A DNA stretch of 64,000 nt from Pyrus communis (Eukaryota > Streptophyta > Magnoliopsida > Rosales > Rosaceae). This document shows, piece by piece, positions 10,884-24,200 of this stretch. The first letter of the stretch is position 1, and each line of letters opens with the position of its first letter. The notes under the pieces were generated by a model. That model saw only the letters and a program-made list of their open reading frames with translations. It was not told the origin of the DNA and did no database searches. The DNA lies in contig NC_084806.1 of assembly GCF_963583255.1 (NCBI RefSeq), positions 27,592,435 through 27,656,434 on the forward strand. The letters are read 5' to 3'. Both the position numbers and the translations under genes were made by a program.

Positions 10884-12747
10884 TGATGTGTTACAAACTA
10901 GCACTCAAATTAAACCCTCTTATTGACAATTGTAGTAAAGATGTAAGTAGGGATCATTCTAGGGCGAGGATTAGGAGGGATTGCTAATCTACTCTAAATT
11001 GACTTAAAAACACAAAACTTGACTTAAAAATACTTAACTAGACTTATATGACTCAAAACAAACTAAAAAGACTCAAAACAGCACAAAACAATCAAATAGA
11101 CTCAAACTAGACTCTAAGGGGTGATTTGGACGAATTCTAACTTAACTTTGACTCAAAACACTTAAAAACGCAAGTTTTGATAGATTCTAACTAATTTGAC
11201 ACAACAAAGTAAAGGGGATTGGGTTTTTGACGAATTTAAAGTAAAAACAAGTAACTTAAAGACTTAAACAAAGTTGACACGAAATTGGGTGAATGGATGG
11301 GTGCTAGGCTAGCTAGAGGGTACTTTTCCACACATGACACACTTGCATACAAATCAATTTCCAGTTGCTTTTTCAATAAACCATGAACCTCAACACCCCA
11401 GATTAACCGTGAACAACACTAATTAACCCTCAGATTTTCCTTAAGTTATTGAATTGGATGGGATACGCATTGGCAGCCAAATTATTCTTCAAAAGTTCCC
11501 TACATGAACAACATAATAGAGATACAATCAAAGGTCATTAAGCTTTGTGAAAATCATAAGTATTGACAAGGCATTCGTAACTATGAACAACATGATACTC
11601 CTGCCAGGAAGTTACTTAACACGATTGTGACTAGCAACCTCCACTACTTATGAATATAAGTTCATAATGATTAGGTGAAACTCCCTTATATTCTAGCATC
11701 AAATTCATGCATGCAAACTAAGTACGCATCCTTAATAAACATACATGAATAAGTTATCAATCAAGCATTTAAGTAAATTATATTCACGATTTATGAAATC
11801 ATAACTGGAAGTAATCAATTCATATTGCAAATATAATCATGGTTTCAAAGTCTCTTCTAGCCAACATGAAATTAGTTCCTTATGTTCACAGCAAAACAAA
11901 GAAAACTTAAATTAAACATTGAAAACAAAAGATGGATTACACCTAAGAACGCTCCAACAATCCAATATTGAATGGAGCACGTCCCAGGGTCCTCCTTCTT
12001 CTTTTTTGCTGCGGCACAAGGTGTGGGTAAAGGTTTGAGTGATGAATTGTATGAAAGAATGGCTGCAAGGTTGAATGGTAATGAATGGATCCCCTAAAAG
12101 CTGTGGCAATGCTCTTATTTATATGGGAAGGAAAGAGCACGGCTGGGAATTAAATTGGGAAAGGTTTAAGATTCCAAATCGTCCAAGAAAAAGGTAATAA
12201 ATCAGAATCCCAAGAGAAAAGGGAAGGAAATATGCGGCAAGCTTAGAAAGAAAGGGAAAAGGGGATGCCTTGAACGGCAAGGAAGGGAAAGGAAGGGAAA
12301 GGCTGCGGCATCCTTCTTTGACTGGGATTAGGGCTTCTAGAACTTATATTTAAGTGTCCTAAATTAATTAGGAACCCTCCTTGCAGCTGAGAAACAAGTA
12401 GGAAAAGACTACGATTGACTAAGTCAAAATAAGGAAGTTTGACTCATGTTTCCTTCTTTGTAGCTAATTCTTTTTCTTCCAAGTCTTGAATTAATTTCTT
12501 TCATCTCTTTAGTAGATTCTTAACCTTTCTTGAACTTCAATTTCGTCCATCCACCTTGCTCCATGCATGTGCTATCCATTCCAAGCCCAAAATTGCTACA
12601 AAATGCTCCAAATTGCACTTTCTTGCTACTTTAGCCCTTTGGACCTACAAACACATGAAAATAGCTTAAAATACTAAAATAACTAAGAACTAACAATATA
12701 AATGCAAGAAAACAAGCTAACTAAATCGCATAAATATGCTCCTATCA
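10884..12747 (-). mobile_element. Solo LTR, same family, reverse orientation
   Basis: It starts TGATGTGTTACAAAC and ends GCTCCTATCA, i.e. the reverse of the LTR ends TGATAGGAGC..CATCA. It is flanked by the perfect duplication GTGTG (10879-10883 and 12748-12752). No interior is present, so it arose by recombination between two LTRs. It lacks the expanded minisatellite of the other copies and is clearly diverged from 1810-3723, so it is an older insertion than the complete element 200 bp away. Confidence 0.9.
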
Positions 12748-13359
12748 GTGTGCGGGTATATTTGTTGAGATGTGGATTTGAGCCGTACAGGTCACGTTAG
12801 GTGACTCCGGCTAGATGGATGAGCTCTAGAATTAGCCATACAGGTTAGGTTAGGTGACTCCGACTGACATATCATTTGTCATTGATTAATATCACCTGGC
12901 TTACATATTTTTATGCTGAGATATCCGACATGGCATATTTGCGAATTGTGCTATTCTGAGTATGGTTGTGGTATAGATATGTATTCTATGTTATGGGAAA
13001 TTATATAGGTTTTACACGTGAGGGGTTACTATCTTTGACAATTGAAATGGTTTTGAAAAGCTTTGTTTTTGCCCATCCACACTTTCTGTTTTGCGCTCCT
13101 TCAGGTTCTAGTTAGGAGTGCTTTTTGGTGGCTTGCGAGGAATCCACGACAGCTCTAACAGATTATCACCATTGTAGGATTACCTTTGGTTGTGAATTCA
13201 CACTTAGTTCGTCTTGCACTTATTCTTACCTAGTGCTCTAGTTAGTTTGATTTTTATTTATTCCCATTTCTATTATTATTATTGCTTCCGCACTGTGCAC
13301 ATGGCTACATCACTCTCGCGTGACGGCCAATACGCCTTGATTTTAGTCAGTGTGTGTCA

Positions 13360-14201
13360 TAAATGTACACCCACGCCAAATGAAAATGTACCAACATTAA
13401 ATGAAAACGTATCAACGTCAAACAAAAACGTACCAACCCCGAATTAAAACGTACCCAATTATAAACTATATTAAAATGAATATTCATCTTTATGGAATGT
13501 TTAAAAATATGTTTGATTCATACACAATGCTCTAGATAGTCTTGTTCTTTGGTAGATAAGTCTTTGGAATAACTTCTAGTTGATCAGAGATAAATCCTTA
13601 TTATTGTAGATAATGCTAAATAATAACAATAAATCATATAATTTTGAATTAACAAAAAGGCTATTGTCCGTTAATTAACGACTCTTTTTATAAAAATAAA
13701 ATAAAATAAATTAAAGTAATTTAAACTTTTACATTGTTAACGACTCTTTCTATAAAAAAATAATTAATTAAAGTAATTCCTCATTATTAGGACAAAAAGT
13801 AATAAAACTTATGTTTTGAAAACAAACATACCATAAATTCAAATGTACCAAGAAGCTAAATGTACCAAAAATTCAAATGTACCAAGTAACTAAATGTACC
13901 ATTATAATCAAACGTACCAATATAACCAAGCGTACCTAACAACGAGTTTTGTTACATTCTATTTAATTTACTAAAATAAATATTTTAATAAAAAGTAAAA
14001 AAAATCTTAAATCATCATAATAAGAAATGCATAAAAATAGGAGGAAAAAAGGGGATACTAACGTGTATAGACTTCTAATGAAATAAAATTAAAGTTTCAA
14101 AATTGTAGGGAAAATGTTTAATCAAATTTGCATGAGGAATAGATGTTTAGTCTATAATATTTAAAAACGAGACGTCTATATCAAAACGTCCCAAGTTTTA
14201 T
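13360..14201. other. AT-rich intergenic stretch with AAATGTACC repeats
   Basis: No gene is seen. Irregular tandem units around AAATGTACCAA / AACGTACC occur at 13366-13455 and 13840-13940, bracketing about 400 bp of AT-rich sequence. This is likely a degenerate transposon with repetitive ends, but I could not define termini. Confidence 0.4.
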
Positions 14202-14969
14202 TCACTAAACTTTCAGGTTTAACCTTAAATAAATAAATAAGAAAATAAAAACCAATGTTTCTATCTCTAACCCAATGATCCAAAATCTAGCGCACCACTC
14301 CACCCCTCCATTATTTTCGGCAAAACAAACTGCTATCCCATTGGAATTCTCCTCCGACCTGGAAAGCACATCTTGCAATGTCTCCTTCAATACATCAATC
14401 AATAAGCACTCAATAAGCAGACCAAATGGTATCACCAATTTATAGTTTTTGGAGATGGAAAATATGATGTCTGATAAGAAGCTGAGGGTGCCCAAAGTAA
14501 CATATCATATGAATGCTATTTTTTCCAAGCAGAAGCTGCTCCAGTGCTGCATCTATTGCTTTTCTCCATGGAAGTTCCTTCACTGGGGAATGTATGGCTT
14601 CCCGTAACTTCTCCTTCACAAAAGTGGTTTTGATTTGCGGCTTTTGCTTTTTTTTTTTTTTGGTTCTCCAAATTGTGCCGTGGATGAAACTACTTTTACA
14701 CGACTTGGATTAAAATTATATTACTGGATATGGTCTTGATAATTTATCCCTAAAATTTCCAATAAATAATCCCAATTGAAAATTTTGTAGCCCATGGTCG
14801 TTCGTGATCTTGATAGAATTTTTTGCTGTCACTTGGGTGGGTTTCGTCGGAAATAATGGAGAAATGCAGTGGTGTGCTAGGTTTTGACTTATTGGGTGCA
14901 GAAATAAAAACACTAATGTTTATTTTCTTATTGTTATTTATTTAAAGGCAAATTTAGAAGTTTAATAGA
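14202..14969. mobile_element. Fold-back MITE-like element upstream of the GPAT gene
   Basis: The arms 14202-14330 and about 14832-14969 are imperfect inverted repeats. 'taaataaataagaaaataaa' on the left matches the complement of 'ttattttcttattgttattt' on the right, and 'agcgcaccactcca' matches the complement of 'tggtgtgctagg'. The middle holds no convincing gene. No target duplication was fixed. Confidence 0.55.
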
Positions 14970-15142
14970 GAAATTTTTTTAGTTGGATGTTAAGATAAAA
15001 TAACTGGACCAAATAAAATTTCCCGTTCCTCTTCAATCCACCCTTTTGAATCATCCACGTGTCCGGATAGCTTCCGCTGGAGTCACTCTTCCCCCAATCC
15101 AAAGCCTCCTCCACCATTCTCCCACCATTGGCGTTGTTGGAA

Positions 15143-15266
15143 AGCACGTGAACGTATATTAGCTTTTGCCCATCCCCGTCCAATCCCTCACTCTGCAGAA
15201 AACCGAAACTCACAGATCGATCATATCCTCCGCCTCTCTCTCTCTCTCTCTCTCCTCTCTCTTGCT
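15143..15266 (+). promoter_or_regulatory. Probable GPAT core promoter and 5' leader
   Basis: A G-box CACGTG (15145-15150) is followed by 'gtatatta' (about 15153). A (CT)n tract at 15234-15261 ends five bases before the ATG. CT-rich leaders are common just upstream of plant start codons. The transcription start is not determinable from sequence alone. Confidence 0.4.
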
Positions 15267-18200
15267 ATGTTTACCCTCTCCGCGACGCCATCCACCACAT
15301 TCCTCTCGCCTAGGGTTTCGCCGTCGTCCCTTTCCTCCTCCTCCCCCTCCGCTGCTTCTTGTTCGTCACTGTCGTCGTCTTCTCAGCTGTGCTTGGTGTC
15401 TGTGAGACGGCGGAGCTCTGCCTGTCCTTGCTTGTTTTCCTCCTTGAAGGTCAGTGCCATGGCGGAGCTGGTGAAGGACACGGAGTCGTCGTCTTTGTCG
15501 CCCATTCAGAGTGCAGAGAGGACGGAGACTAACCATTCTCGCACCTTTCTCAATGCGACCACTGAACAAGGTGACAGCTCTTCGCCTTTTCTTTGTATGG
15601 TTTCTCAGAAAATGCAAGAAAGTGAATACTTTTTTCTTGAATTGAAATGTTGCCTTTCTTGAATTGAAATTGGTTCTCATTTTTGTTTACATGGCTGACT
15701 TAAATTCCTAGGGTGAGAACTCTTCTGCATTTTCTCTGTTTGGTTCCTCAGAAAATGCAAGAAAGTGAATGCTCATATTTTTTTTCTTGAATTGAAATGT
15801 TGCCTTTCTTGACTGTTAAAATGAAATTGGTTCTCAATTTGTTTTTTGGCTGACTTTAATTTTTATTTTGATATTTACATGAATTATGGGCTGTTTTTGT
15901 TCCATTTTTTGTTTGAATCTTGATGTTCATGAGTCAGTTTTGCATGGTAGTTTATGCGAATCTTGATCTTCACGTTGCATTTCCTTTTTCTCAAAATGGA
16001 ATCCTGAAAGGACTCCCCTTTTTATTACAAAGGGTCGGGTGGGAAGTTGGTCTCTTTTTTCTAGTCATTCATTGCATTTCCTTTTGTTTCCCAGAAAAGA
16101 ATAGTATGAACGCTTTCCCCTACTTTTCTTTTCACTCTTCTTCTTTTAAGTTTGCCGTAAGAGCTGAGTATTTCACTTGTTAGTCAAAAGAATTTTCCTC
16201 TCAACTTGGAAGTGATTAAAGTTTCAAATTTGATTCATACTGCAGCCTTCCAATCTAGTAACATGGTCGATACAGAAGCCCATATCGCTGCCCAGTACTT
16301 GACCTTTTCCTGCACCTTCTCCACTTCCGACACCCCCAGCATCTTCAAAAATCCGTTGATTTCTTTCTAACCAACTCTAGCCTTAAATGAGTGGAATTCT
16401 TGATAGCTTGTTTTCAATTTGTAGGAAATGTTGAGCAAAAAGTTCATGTTGAAGTATTCCTATTTATGTTAAGGGAGCCGATTGTTGTCAGGCATGTATT
16501 TTTTCACAAGGATGTACAGTGTTCATTTTTCGATCCTTAAAATTATGTGGATTTTACTGGTTAGCATTAGCACCCAATATAGAATGCAATATAAAAATAT
16601 TTAGATACGTTATTTGGGTTTATGAAGTGTACAAATTAGATACCCATCTTTATGTTGTTGGGTTTTTTCCAGCCCATGATAAGTTGTCCTAAGTCTATTG
16701 GGAATTAATAGTCTTAGAGGATTAAATTGTTTTCTCAATTGGAGAAGGATTCATAACTAGATTCCAATTAGGATTAGTAATCCTTATTGAAGAAGACCTT
16801 TATTATGTCTATATAAAGGGGCTATTGTACTAGTTTTGAGACGGAGCAAAACAATAAATTGTATACCACTCTAGGGATTAGAGTGAGAGAATATTGTAAA
16901 GTGTGTGCGAGAGAAAAGAAAAGAGGTAGGGTATTTCTTGTTCTTGTTCTTTCAGGTTTTTCGTCAAGTCCTAGTTCTAGAGATTTGGCAAGATTATTGG
17001 TTGTACTCATTATTGATATAGTGAAAGATTGTTGTTGCTGTCCCGTGGACGTAAGCACATACTGCCGAACCACGTAAATTCTTGGTGTTATTTATCTTGG
17101 TTATTTGTTTTCGATTTCCGGAGTTTTGTTCTTGTTTTTCCCATTCTTAAAACGTGATATTCTCAACATATGTAACTATTGGGCCTCAGTCTGTACTATG
17201 CACTAGGGCATGATACTTTAGCCAGGGGTTGGTGTATACAAGACTTATTTCTGTATATATAAGTGAATCTAGTTATATATGGAGCTGTAGACCAAAAGCA
17301 TTACAAGATTGGACAAGCTAGAGAATAAGGACAAGGATGGAAGGTATTTTATTGGATATAGTTGTTACTTTAAGGTTCTAACTTCTGAGTAATGCTTTCC
17401 CCAAATGTATATGCCATAAAGTATATTTTGAAATTTTGTTTTAAGCCTTCTCTTTAAAATATCATGTTTTAAGGAAAACTGTTTTCTCTTGAAATGAGTA
17501 AAAAATATTAACAAAATTGTCCATTTTCGAAAAGTGACCTACCTAGTGTATTCAAACAACAATAAAAAACAGAGAACAAATGAAGAACAATGAAAGTTAT
17601 GACAAGTCTATGGAATCTGAGTATGAACCTAAAAGTACACCATACTTTGAATACCTTATTTCTTTATACAAATTTATTAAAAGGTATGGGTTTTCATTAG
17701 GTATGAGTTGTCAACATCACATCGAAGTTGTTCAATGGTTATTGCTCCTTGTTTCTGTGTTAAACACTGTTTTCAGTGTTATTTTTTTTTATAGATTGTA
17801 CCCCTCATACCCATTGTTTCAAGTGTCTGCCTGTGGAAGCCAGATTTTTTTTGGACTAGTTATTATGATAAGATCTACTTACTCAACAACTTCATCCGTT
17901 CCAAGTCCATGGTAGGTAGGTACCCATCAATGCATGCTACAATAAACGAAATGGGTTCTGTACCTATATAAATTTGTAATAATTCAAAGAATTGTGCAAG
18001 GACTTAAAACTGAACTTGGTTGCATCAAATGGTTGGATGCATCAAATGGTACAATTCTTGCGGGGTATGCGTTATTAACTTTTGATAGTTTAAGAGCACT
18101 TTTTGCTTGGTTTATAAGACCTGTCTAGTTGCCCTACCTTTATTGTTGTTCACACTCATTGTAAAGTTCCTATATTTATTCCCCCCCATGGAAACCAAAA

Positions 18201-21200
18201 GAGAAACAAAAAATGAAAGAAAAGACAGATTACTATTAAACAAAGCATGGATAAATAGACAGAACATGGTACATAGTGGCGGATAGGACCAATGGTGCAA
18301 GAGGTGGTCAAGTTGAAGGACCACATGAACTAAAAAAGGGTTGGAGGACTAAATTGTAACTCATGGACAAGTTCAGGGACCATTGCTCATAATAACCTTT
18401 ACTATTATGATAGCTATTTGATTGGATTGCTAATCTTTGTAGGTATGGACCACTGAACCCTGTGGTTGGATAGTGTTTGAGTCCTTCCTATTAGTGGGAC
18501 CATTACAGTTCCAACTCCTAATAGCCTAAGATTGTCCTCAAATTTACAATGCAATATCACTGGGACTATGGTCCCAATGTCAGTTTTTCTTTTTTTCGTT
18601 TTTCCACTGCCCTTGTTATTTTTACTAACCGCTTTATAAACATAACCTCTGATGTCATTGATTGCATGCTCTGATATGTACTTCAAATGTTCTGTGTCTT
18701 CTTATTCAAGTTCCTTGAAGGTTATATTTTTGTTTTTCTTGCTTGTATCCTTGTATTGTAGTTGAATAATTCATCTATATTGTTTTCCTGTTCCGTTGAA
18801 CGAAACTTAAAATTTTTTGTCAACATTGGGATGGAAATTGCAACTAGACCTAGAGCTAGTTTGTCATTAACTGCAGCTTTCTTAATGAAAAAACACACTA
18901 TTTTTTAAGCAGCTTTTCTTTACATTATTAATGTTCTCCTGTTTATTGATGCTAGTTTTCTTGACTTGTTTGAAATGTTCATCTGTAGAGCTGTTGTCTG
19001 TAATAAGGAAGGAAACAGAAGCTGGCAGGCTTCCCTCAACTATAAAAATGCTGTAAACTTTTATCAGAATTATATCAGAATTATAATGCGTCACGAATGG
19101 AAGAATTATATCAGAATTATAAAAATGCTGTAAACTTTTATTCCTAATCTCGTGTTGTACTGTACATAGTTAGATCTACTTCTTATATTTCTATTTTGAA
19201 TTTACTTGATATCCGTAAACGTTTTGGCTCAAATCTCATCTGAAAGTAATTTGTGTATCAAATGTGTGCGTCTGTAAATTTAATTTTTTTTAATGGTTTT
19301 AGCATTCAAAATTGCTAAAAGAAGAAGATTTAGTATTTTCTTCTCAAAATAGAATTTTTTTTTTTTTAGTATGTATAGCTGTAGCCATATTAATTAGAGA
19401 CGACAAAACTGGTAATAAAATTTCATAAATTCGTCCAACCTTGAACTTCCTGTTCCTTATGAACTAGGAGTATCTTTCAACTTGCTAATATATTGTTATT
19501 TACATATATCCTAATCTTGGCTTTGCTACTGAGTAGGAATTAAAAATCTGTGAGATAGACATTTTGTGGTTCAAGGCCTACATTTTTACTGGAAATGTTG
19601 ATACTAATTGAGTGGGACCCAATCTTTGCTTACTACCACTTAACGTGACCATGGTACTTACAGATAGTGAGTAACTAAGAGAATAACAAAGAGTCAATCA
19701 CTAGCTAGCACGAGATAAATGTGCCTATAAAAAGACTGATTTTTTTATAGGAAATCTGAACCATTTACATGTTGTGCTTACACGAACAAATAAGCCACAG
19801 TGTGACCATTGTGTATGGATCTAGAACTTGCGTCATGGTTATTTTATTACAAGCTTCCATAATAACCATTGTAAACTTAATTTTGAAACTTATATTTGTT
19901 ATGCTTCACTGGTTAAAACTCATCTAAGGGTATTGATCCTCTTTGACTAAAGTGGATTTTACACACACACACACTTGTGTGTGTGTGTGGGAGAATAAAA
20001 GAAGGAGAGGGGGGGGGGGGGGTGTTCTCTATATATGGATGCCAGGTGCCGTATTTTTCCTTAATTAGCGGACATGAAATTATGTGTTCATTAAAATGTC
20101 AATTGTCTGTCACTAACGTTGAGCTGTAAGTATATGGGTAGCTTCAGGAAAGCGAGATCACAATCAGCTTTAATTATTCAAGCACATGCCAATCTGCTTT
20201 GATTTTCTAGTGTTTTTGTATATCTGGATTTTATTTGCGTATAACGGTCTGAGGACTTCTTGTTCAATTATTAGATCGTATATGAATGGCTTGTATGCAT
20301 TAGATGCCCTAGAAGTAATTTATTTTGTGATAAGAAACTCCTTTTCTTTTTTCTTAGTCCTATGCTATAATTATTCAGATTCTTCAAAGTGGAAATCCCA
20401 AGGCAGATGAGATTGTGTTGTCAAATATGACTGCTGTATTGGATCGTGTATTCTTGGATATAGAGGTAAGATTGGGTTTTATATGCGTTATCACACAGCT
20501 GCCTTAGTTGCTGATGTGGGTTTGACACAGATAGGAAACCAAATTATCCGTTTGTTTTCTTGTATATTTGATTTGTTTTATTTTATTTTATTTTATTTTG
20601 CCTATATGATAGACCAATAATTTTTCAGGACCCATTTGTCTTCTCACCATATCACAAAGCAATGCGAGTGCCTTTTGATTACTACATGTTTGGTCAATAC
20701 TATATCCGTCCTTTAGTTGATTTCAGGTAACTTGGACAACTTCTATCCTATTACCATCATCCGCTACTTTGATGTAAATAAAGTGAAAGCAGATGCATTT
20801 ATTCTTGTTGTCTATTTTTGCTAAATTTGAATGGACATGCCATGTATTATTTCATGAAGTTCATTGGAACCTTAAAACTGACAGGGTCATGGGTTATTTG
20901 TCCATCTGACGTGCTATCATCGTATCATTCAGCATGAGATTAAAATCATTTATTTTGATTTATGAGAGAATCCTTTATATATTAGTTGTATTGGCAATTT
21001 TAAATATTCTGATTTTTAATTGTTAATACAAAAATGTAAAGATCTTTTTAACTGAAACCTTTTTGTATTGAAGACTCTGGAAATGTGAATGGTTCATCAG
21101 TCCTCGAGTCCAACTAGCAGTTGGATGGATTGAAAATAACATGACAGTATTTGAGAAAGTAAAAAAATGTTATTTGTGGAACATTGTAATATTTATATTG

Positions 21201-24200
21201 TAATTAGAGCATTGGATCAACTGGGTGTCTGATTAGAGCATTGGATCAACTGGTTGATAACAATAAAAAAAATGCATAAAGGAATAAGAACCTATGTGTC
21301 ATTTAATTTCAGAAATGGGTGTGTTAGATTCAGTTGCCTGTATAAATTACATTTGCACAAATAGAGAATGCAAAAGTTGGGATCATTGTTTCTAACACCT
21401 TGTAGTTCTGGCTTAAGAATCTTTAGAAATGGAAATGTGAGCATGTAGTATGTTTATGTATTCAGTTTGGATACTTAGTTTTTCCGAAATCCAGTGTGGT
21501 TGATCAATGAACTGTCCTTACTTTCAATCCATCGTAATTGATTTGGAAGGATAAGGTACCATGTAAGGTACATGTGTGCCAATTTGGGTAGTTGCTCAAG
21601 GGTGGGTGAGTACTACTTATAATGCTCTGTATATGGGGTTAGTGTTTTCTTTTTCCTGCTAACCGTATTATTTGTAAAAGCTTGCAAGGATATTGATTAT
21701 CTATTCCTATATTGCCCCATTGTAAATAGATCCAGCATACACTCTTTGAGGAGCAAGACTGAGCTGACTATTCTGGCTTCTTCCTGTACATGTTGAGAAG
21801 CATTGCGCCTTTAGTGGGTTTAAGGAAGAAGTTTTGTAGAATTCTTTATGTTAATATGGAGGACGAGGTGCTAGGAGTTTAGGAGAGAGGGCAGCTTTTG
21901 ACTTCTCTGTGGGCATTGGTAAATACGGAGATAATTTTTTTTCCCTTCATCATGGAGAATGGGGATCCATAGTTGGGTGATTATCGCTTGCATTATGATT
22001 GGGTAAGGGAAACGTGTAGTACGGTGAACTCTGATTTTATAGCTCTGGAGAGTGATATTTTTTTTTTCTCTCTTTTTTGACAGTTAGACTTCTAATCCGC
22101 TGCTGTTTTTATATCTTCCCTTTTCTGGCTTGTTTAATGAAGTAAATAAATGAAAATTATAACTTTTCATTTTGTATTTTTTTATGCTGAATTCTTCACT
22201 GCGTTTTGAAATAAATTTACACCAAGTATTATAATGGACTAGAGAAATGCAATGTTACCATTAAACCATTAAGGGTGTCCATTTATTAGAAAAAGATTTT
22301 TCAAAAACTTGTTGACAGAGAATACTCACATGAAGAAACAAAAAAATTGCTGGCGACTCAGCGTTTTCTTTCTTCTGTGCTATTTCTTTATCCTAAATTC
22401 TGATGATTATTTGTGCAGAAACTCATATGTTGGCAATCTTTCCATTTTCTATGAAATTGAAGAGAAGCTTCATCAGGTGCCTTTTCTCAGTATTCAGCTT
22501 ATTTTCTTTGTGGGGTTAACAACTATACATTGCTGAATTGTGGAACACTTTCTTTCTAGAAGCAAAGTTACACTGAATTTCTCCCCTGTTTCGTTGTTAC
22601 AACTTACAAAGTTATATAGTGGCCTCCGATATGCATTCATTTAAATGCATGTTTGGCAGTCCAAGTTTAGGTTTGGACATATGTATGTTGAAGTATTTTA
22701 GAAAACTATGTCAGAGAGGACATGATAACTGATAAGAACTGATGATCTGAAGGGTTCCTACAAGCCAGTTGCATGGACTATCAAAATAATGACTATTTTA
22801 TAGTAGAATGCAATACAAATGCTATAACTTTGTCTTGGTGCTGTATATCACAATTTCAGTCGACCTGTAGTTGTCTCGAGCTTTTTCGTATACGATTTTG
22901 GTGGTACTGTGGTAGTACTATGCAGATGCCATATCATCTTGATTAGTTTACACTTGGAGATGACTTGTAATGTAATGCTTTTGGATTATGCATGCAGGGT
23001 CACAACATTTTTTTGATATCAAACCACCAAACTGAAGCAGATCCAGCTGTCATTGCCTTGTTGCTTGAATCAACAAACCGACATCTTGCTGAGAAAATGG
23101 TGAATTGCAATGTTCTGTCTTCATTCTAACCGTAAATTGGATGCATACACTATTTTGTGCACTTATAACTGTTTGCATAACCAGTTTTTAGACTTGGTAC
23201 TACAGACCTACATAGCAGGAGATAGGGTTGTGACAGATCCTCTTTGTAAGCCTTTCAGCATGGGGAGGTACTTGTGAATTCTTGAATAATGTTATGCAAT
23301 TAGTATGCATCTCTATGCTTAAATGATGAAATCCTCACCATTTTTTCTTTTAGTATTATCACAGGAATCTGATATGTGTGTACTCCAAAAAGCACATGAA
23401 TGATGATCCTGAGCTTGCTGATATGAAAAGAAAAGCAAACACCCGGAGTTTGAAGGAAATGGCATTGCTATTGAGGTACCGCAATTATTTTATTTGTCTA
23501 TGCATGGTCAAAGTTGGTTTGTTATTAATAACAGCTCTTCTTATTTCTGCCCATTAAGGTCTGAGAGTGTTACTACCATGTCAGGTCACGTGCAGAAAGC
23601 TTTTTTCCCCTCCTTTTTCTTTCTGCATTGTTTTTCTGTTCTTGGAAAACCCTGATCTCTTCCTCTTTCATATCTTTTTTTCTGTTTTATTTGCTCTTAC
23701 CTATTGTTGTTTTCTTGTCTCATTGAACCCTATTAAGCACTACACATCTCAGAACTAACCAATTTGTTTAAAGTGAATTTTGTTTTTGTGAAACGTAGCT
23801 AGTAACAAACTGGGGATTGAGGATACTCAAAATGGAGGTGCGTACTTTGGGTCGAGGATACTACTAAAAGCGAGAAACAATTCATTTTAGGTGCTAGACC
23901 GAGAGAGAATGGCTCGTTGGTGCCTAGGATTGGAAATTTCACTAGAGTCCATGTATGTTGAAGGAAGAAATGGATGCCAACTTCTAAGGCTTGTCGAAGT
24001 TGAAGGTAGAAGATGCATTGTCATGAAGGAAACTTGTTATTTCCAGTTGTACCCTTTATGTGGGGATTTGAAGGGATACGTTTCCTTCTTTACTAATCCA
24101 TCTTGTACCTTTGAACTTGAACAAAATATGTAAGTCGGCATCTATTTCTTCATTCAACTTCATGAATCTAGTGAGTTAGCCAATCCAGTCCAGTCGTAGA

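Larger units (their letters stand above)
357..13359 (+). mobile_element. 3' LTR of a Ty3/gypsy element, split into three pieces by two nested insertions
   Basis: The LTR starts with TGTTGTGACAACCCGTCC at 357 and ends near GTGTGTCA at 13359. It is interrupted at 1810-10683 and 10884-12747 by two members of another LTR family. Its own pieces are 357-1809, 10684-10883 and 12748-13359, about 2.2 kb in total after removing the duplicated target sites. Continuity is shown by exact 5-bp duplications at both interruption points. The middle and last pieces share the repeated motif 'ggttccgactcg/ggtgactccgactg', typical of one LTR. The 5' LTR lies outside the window, so the flanking duplication cannot be checked. 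Confidence 0.75.
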
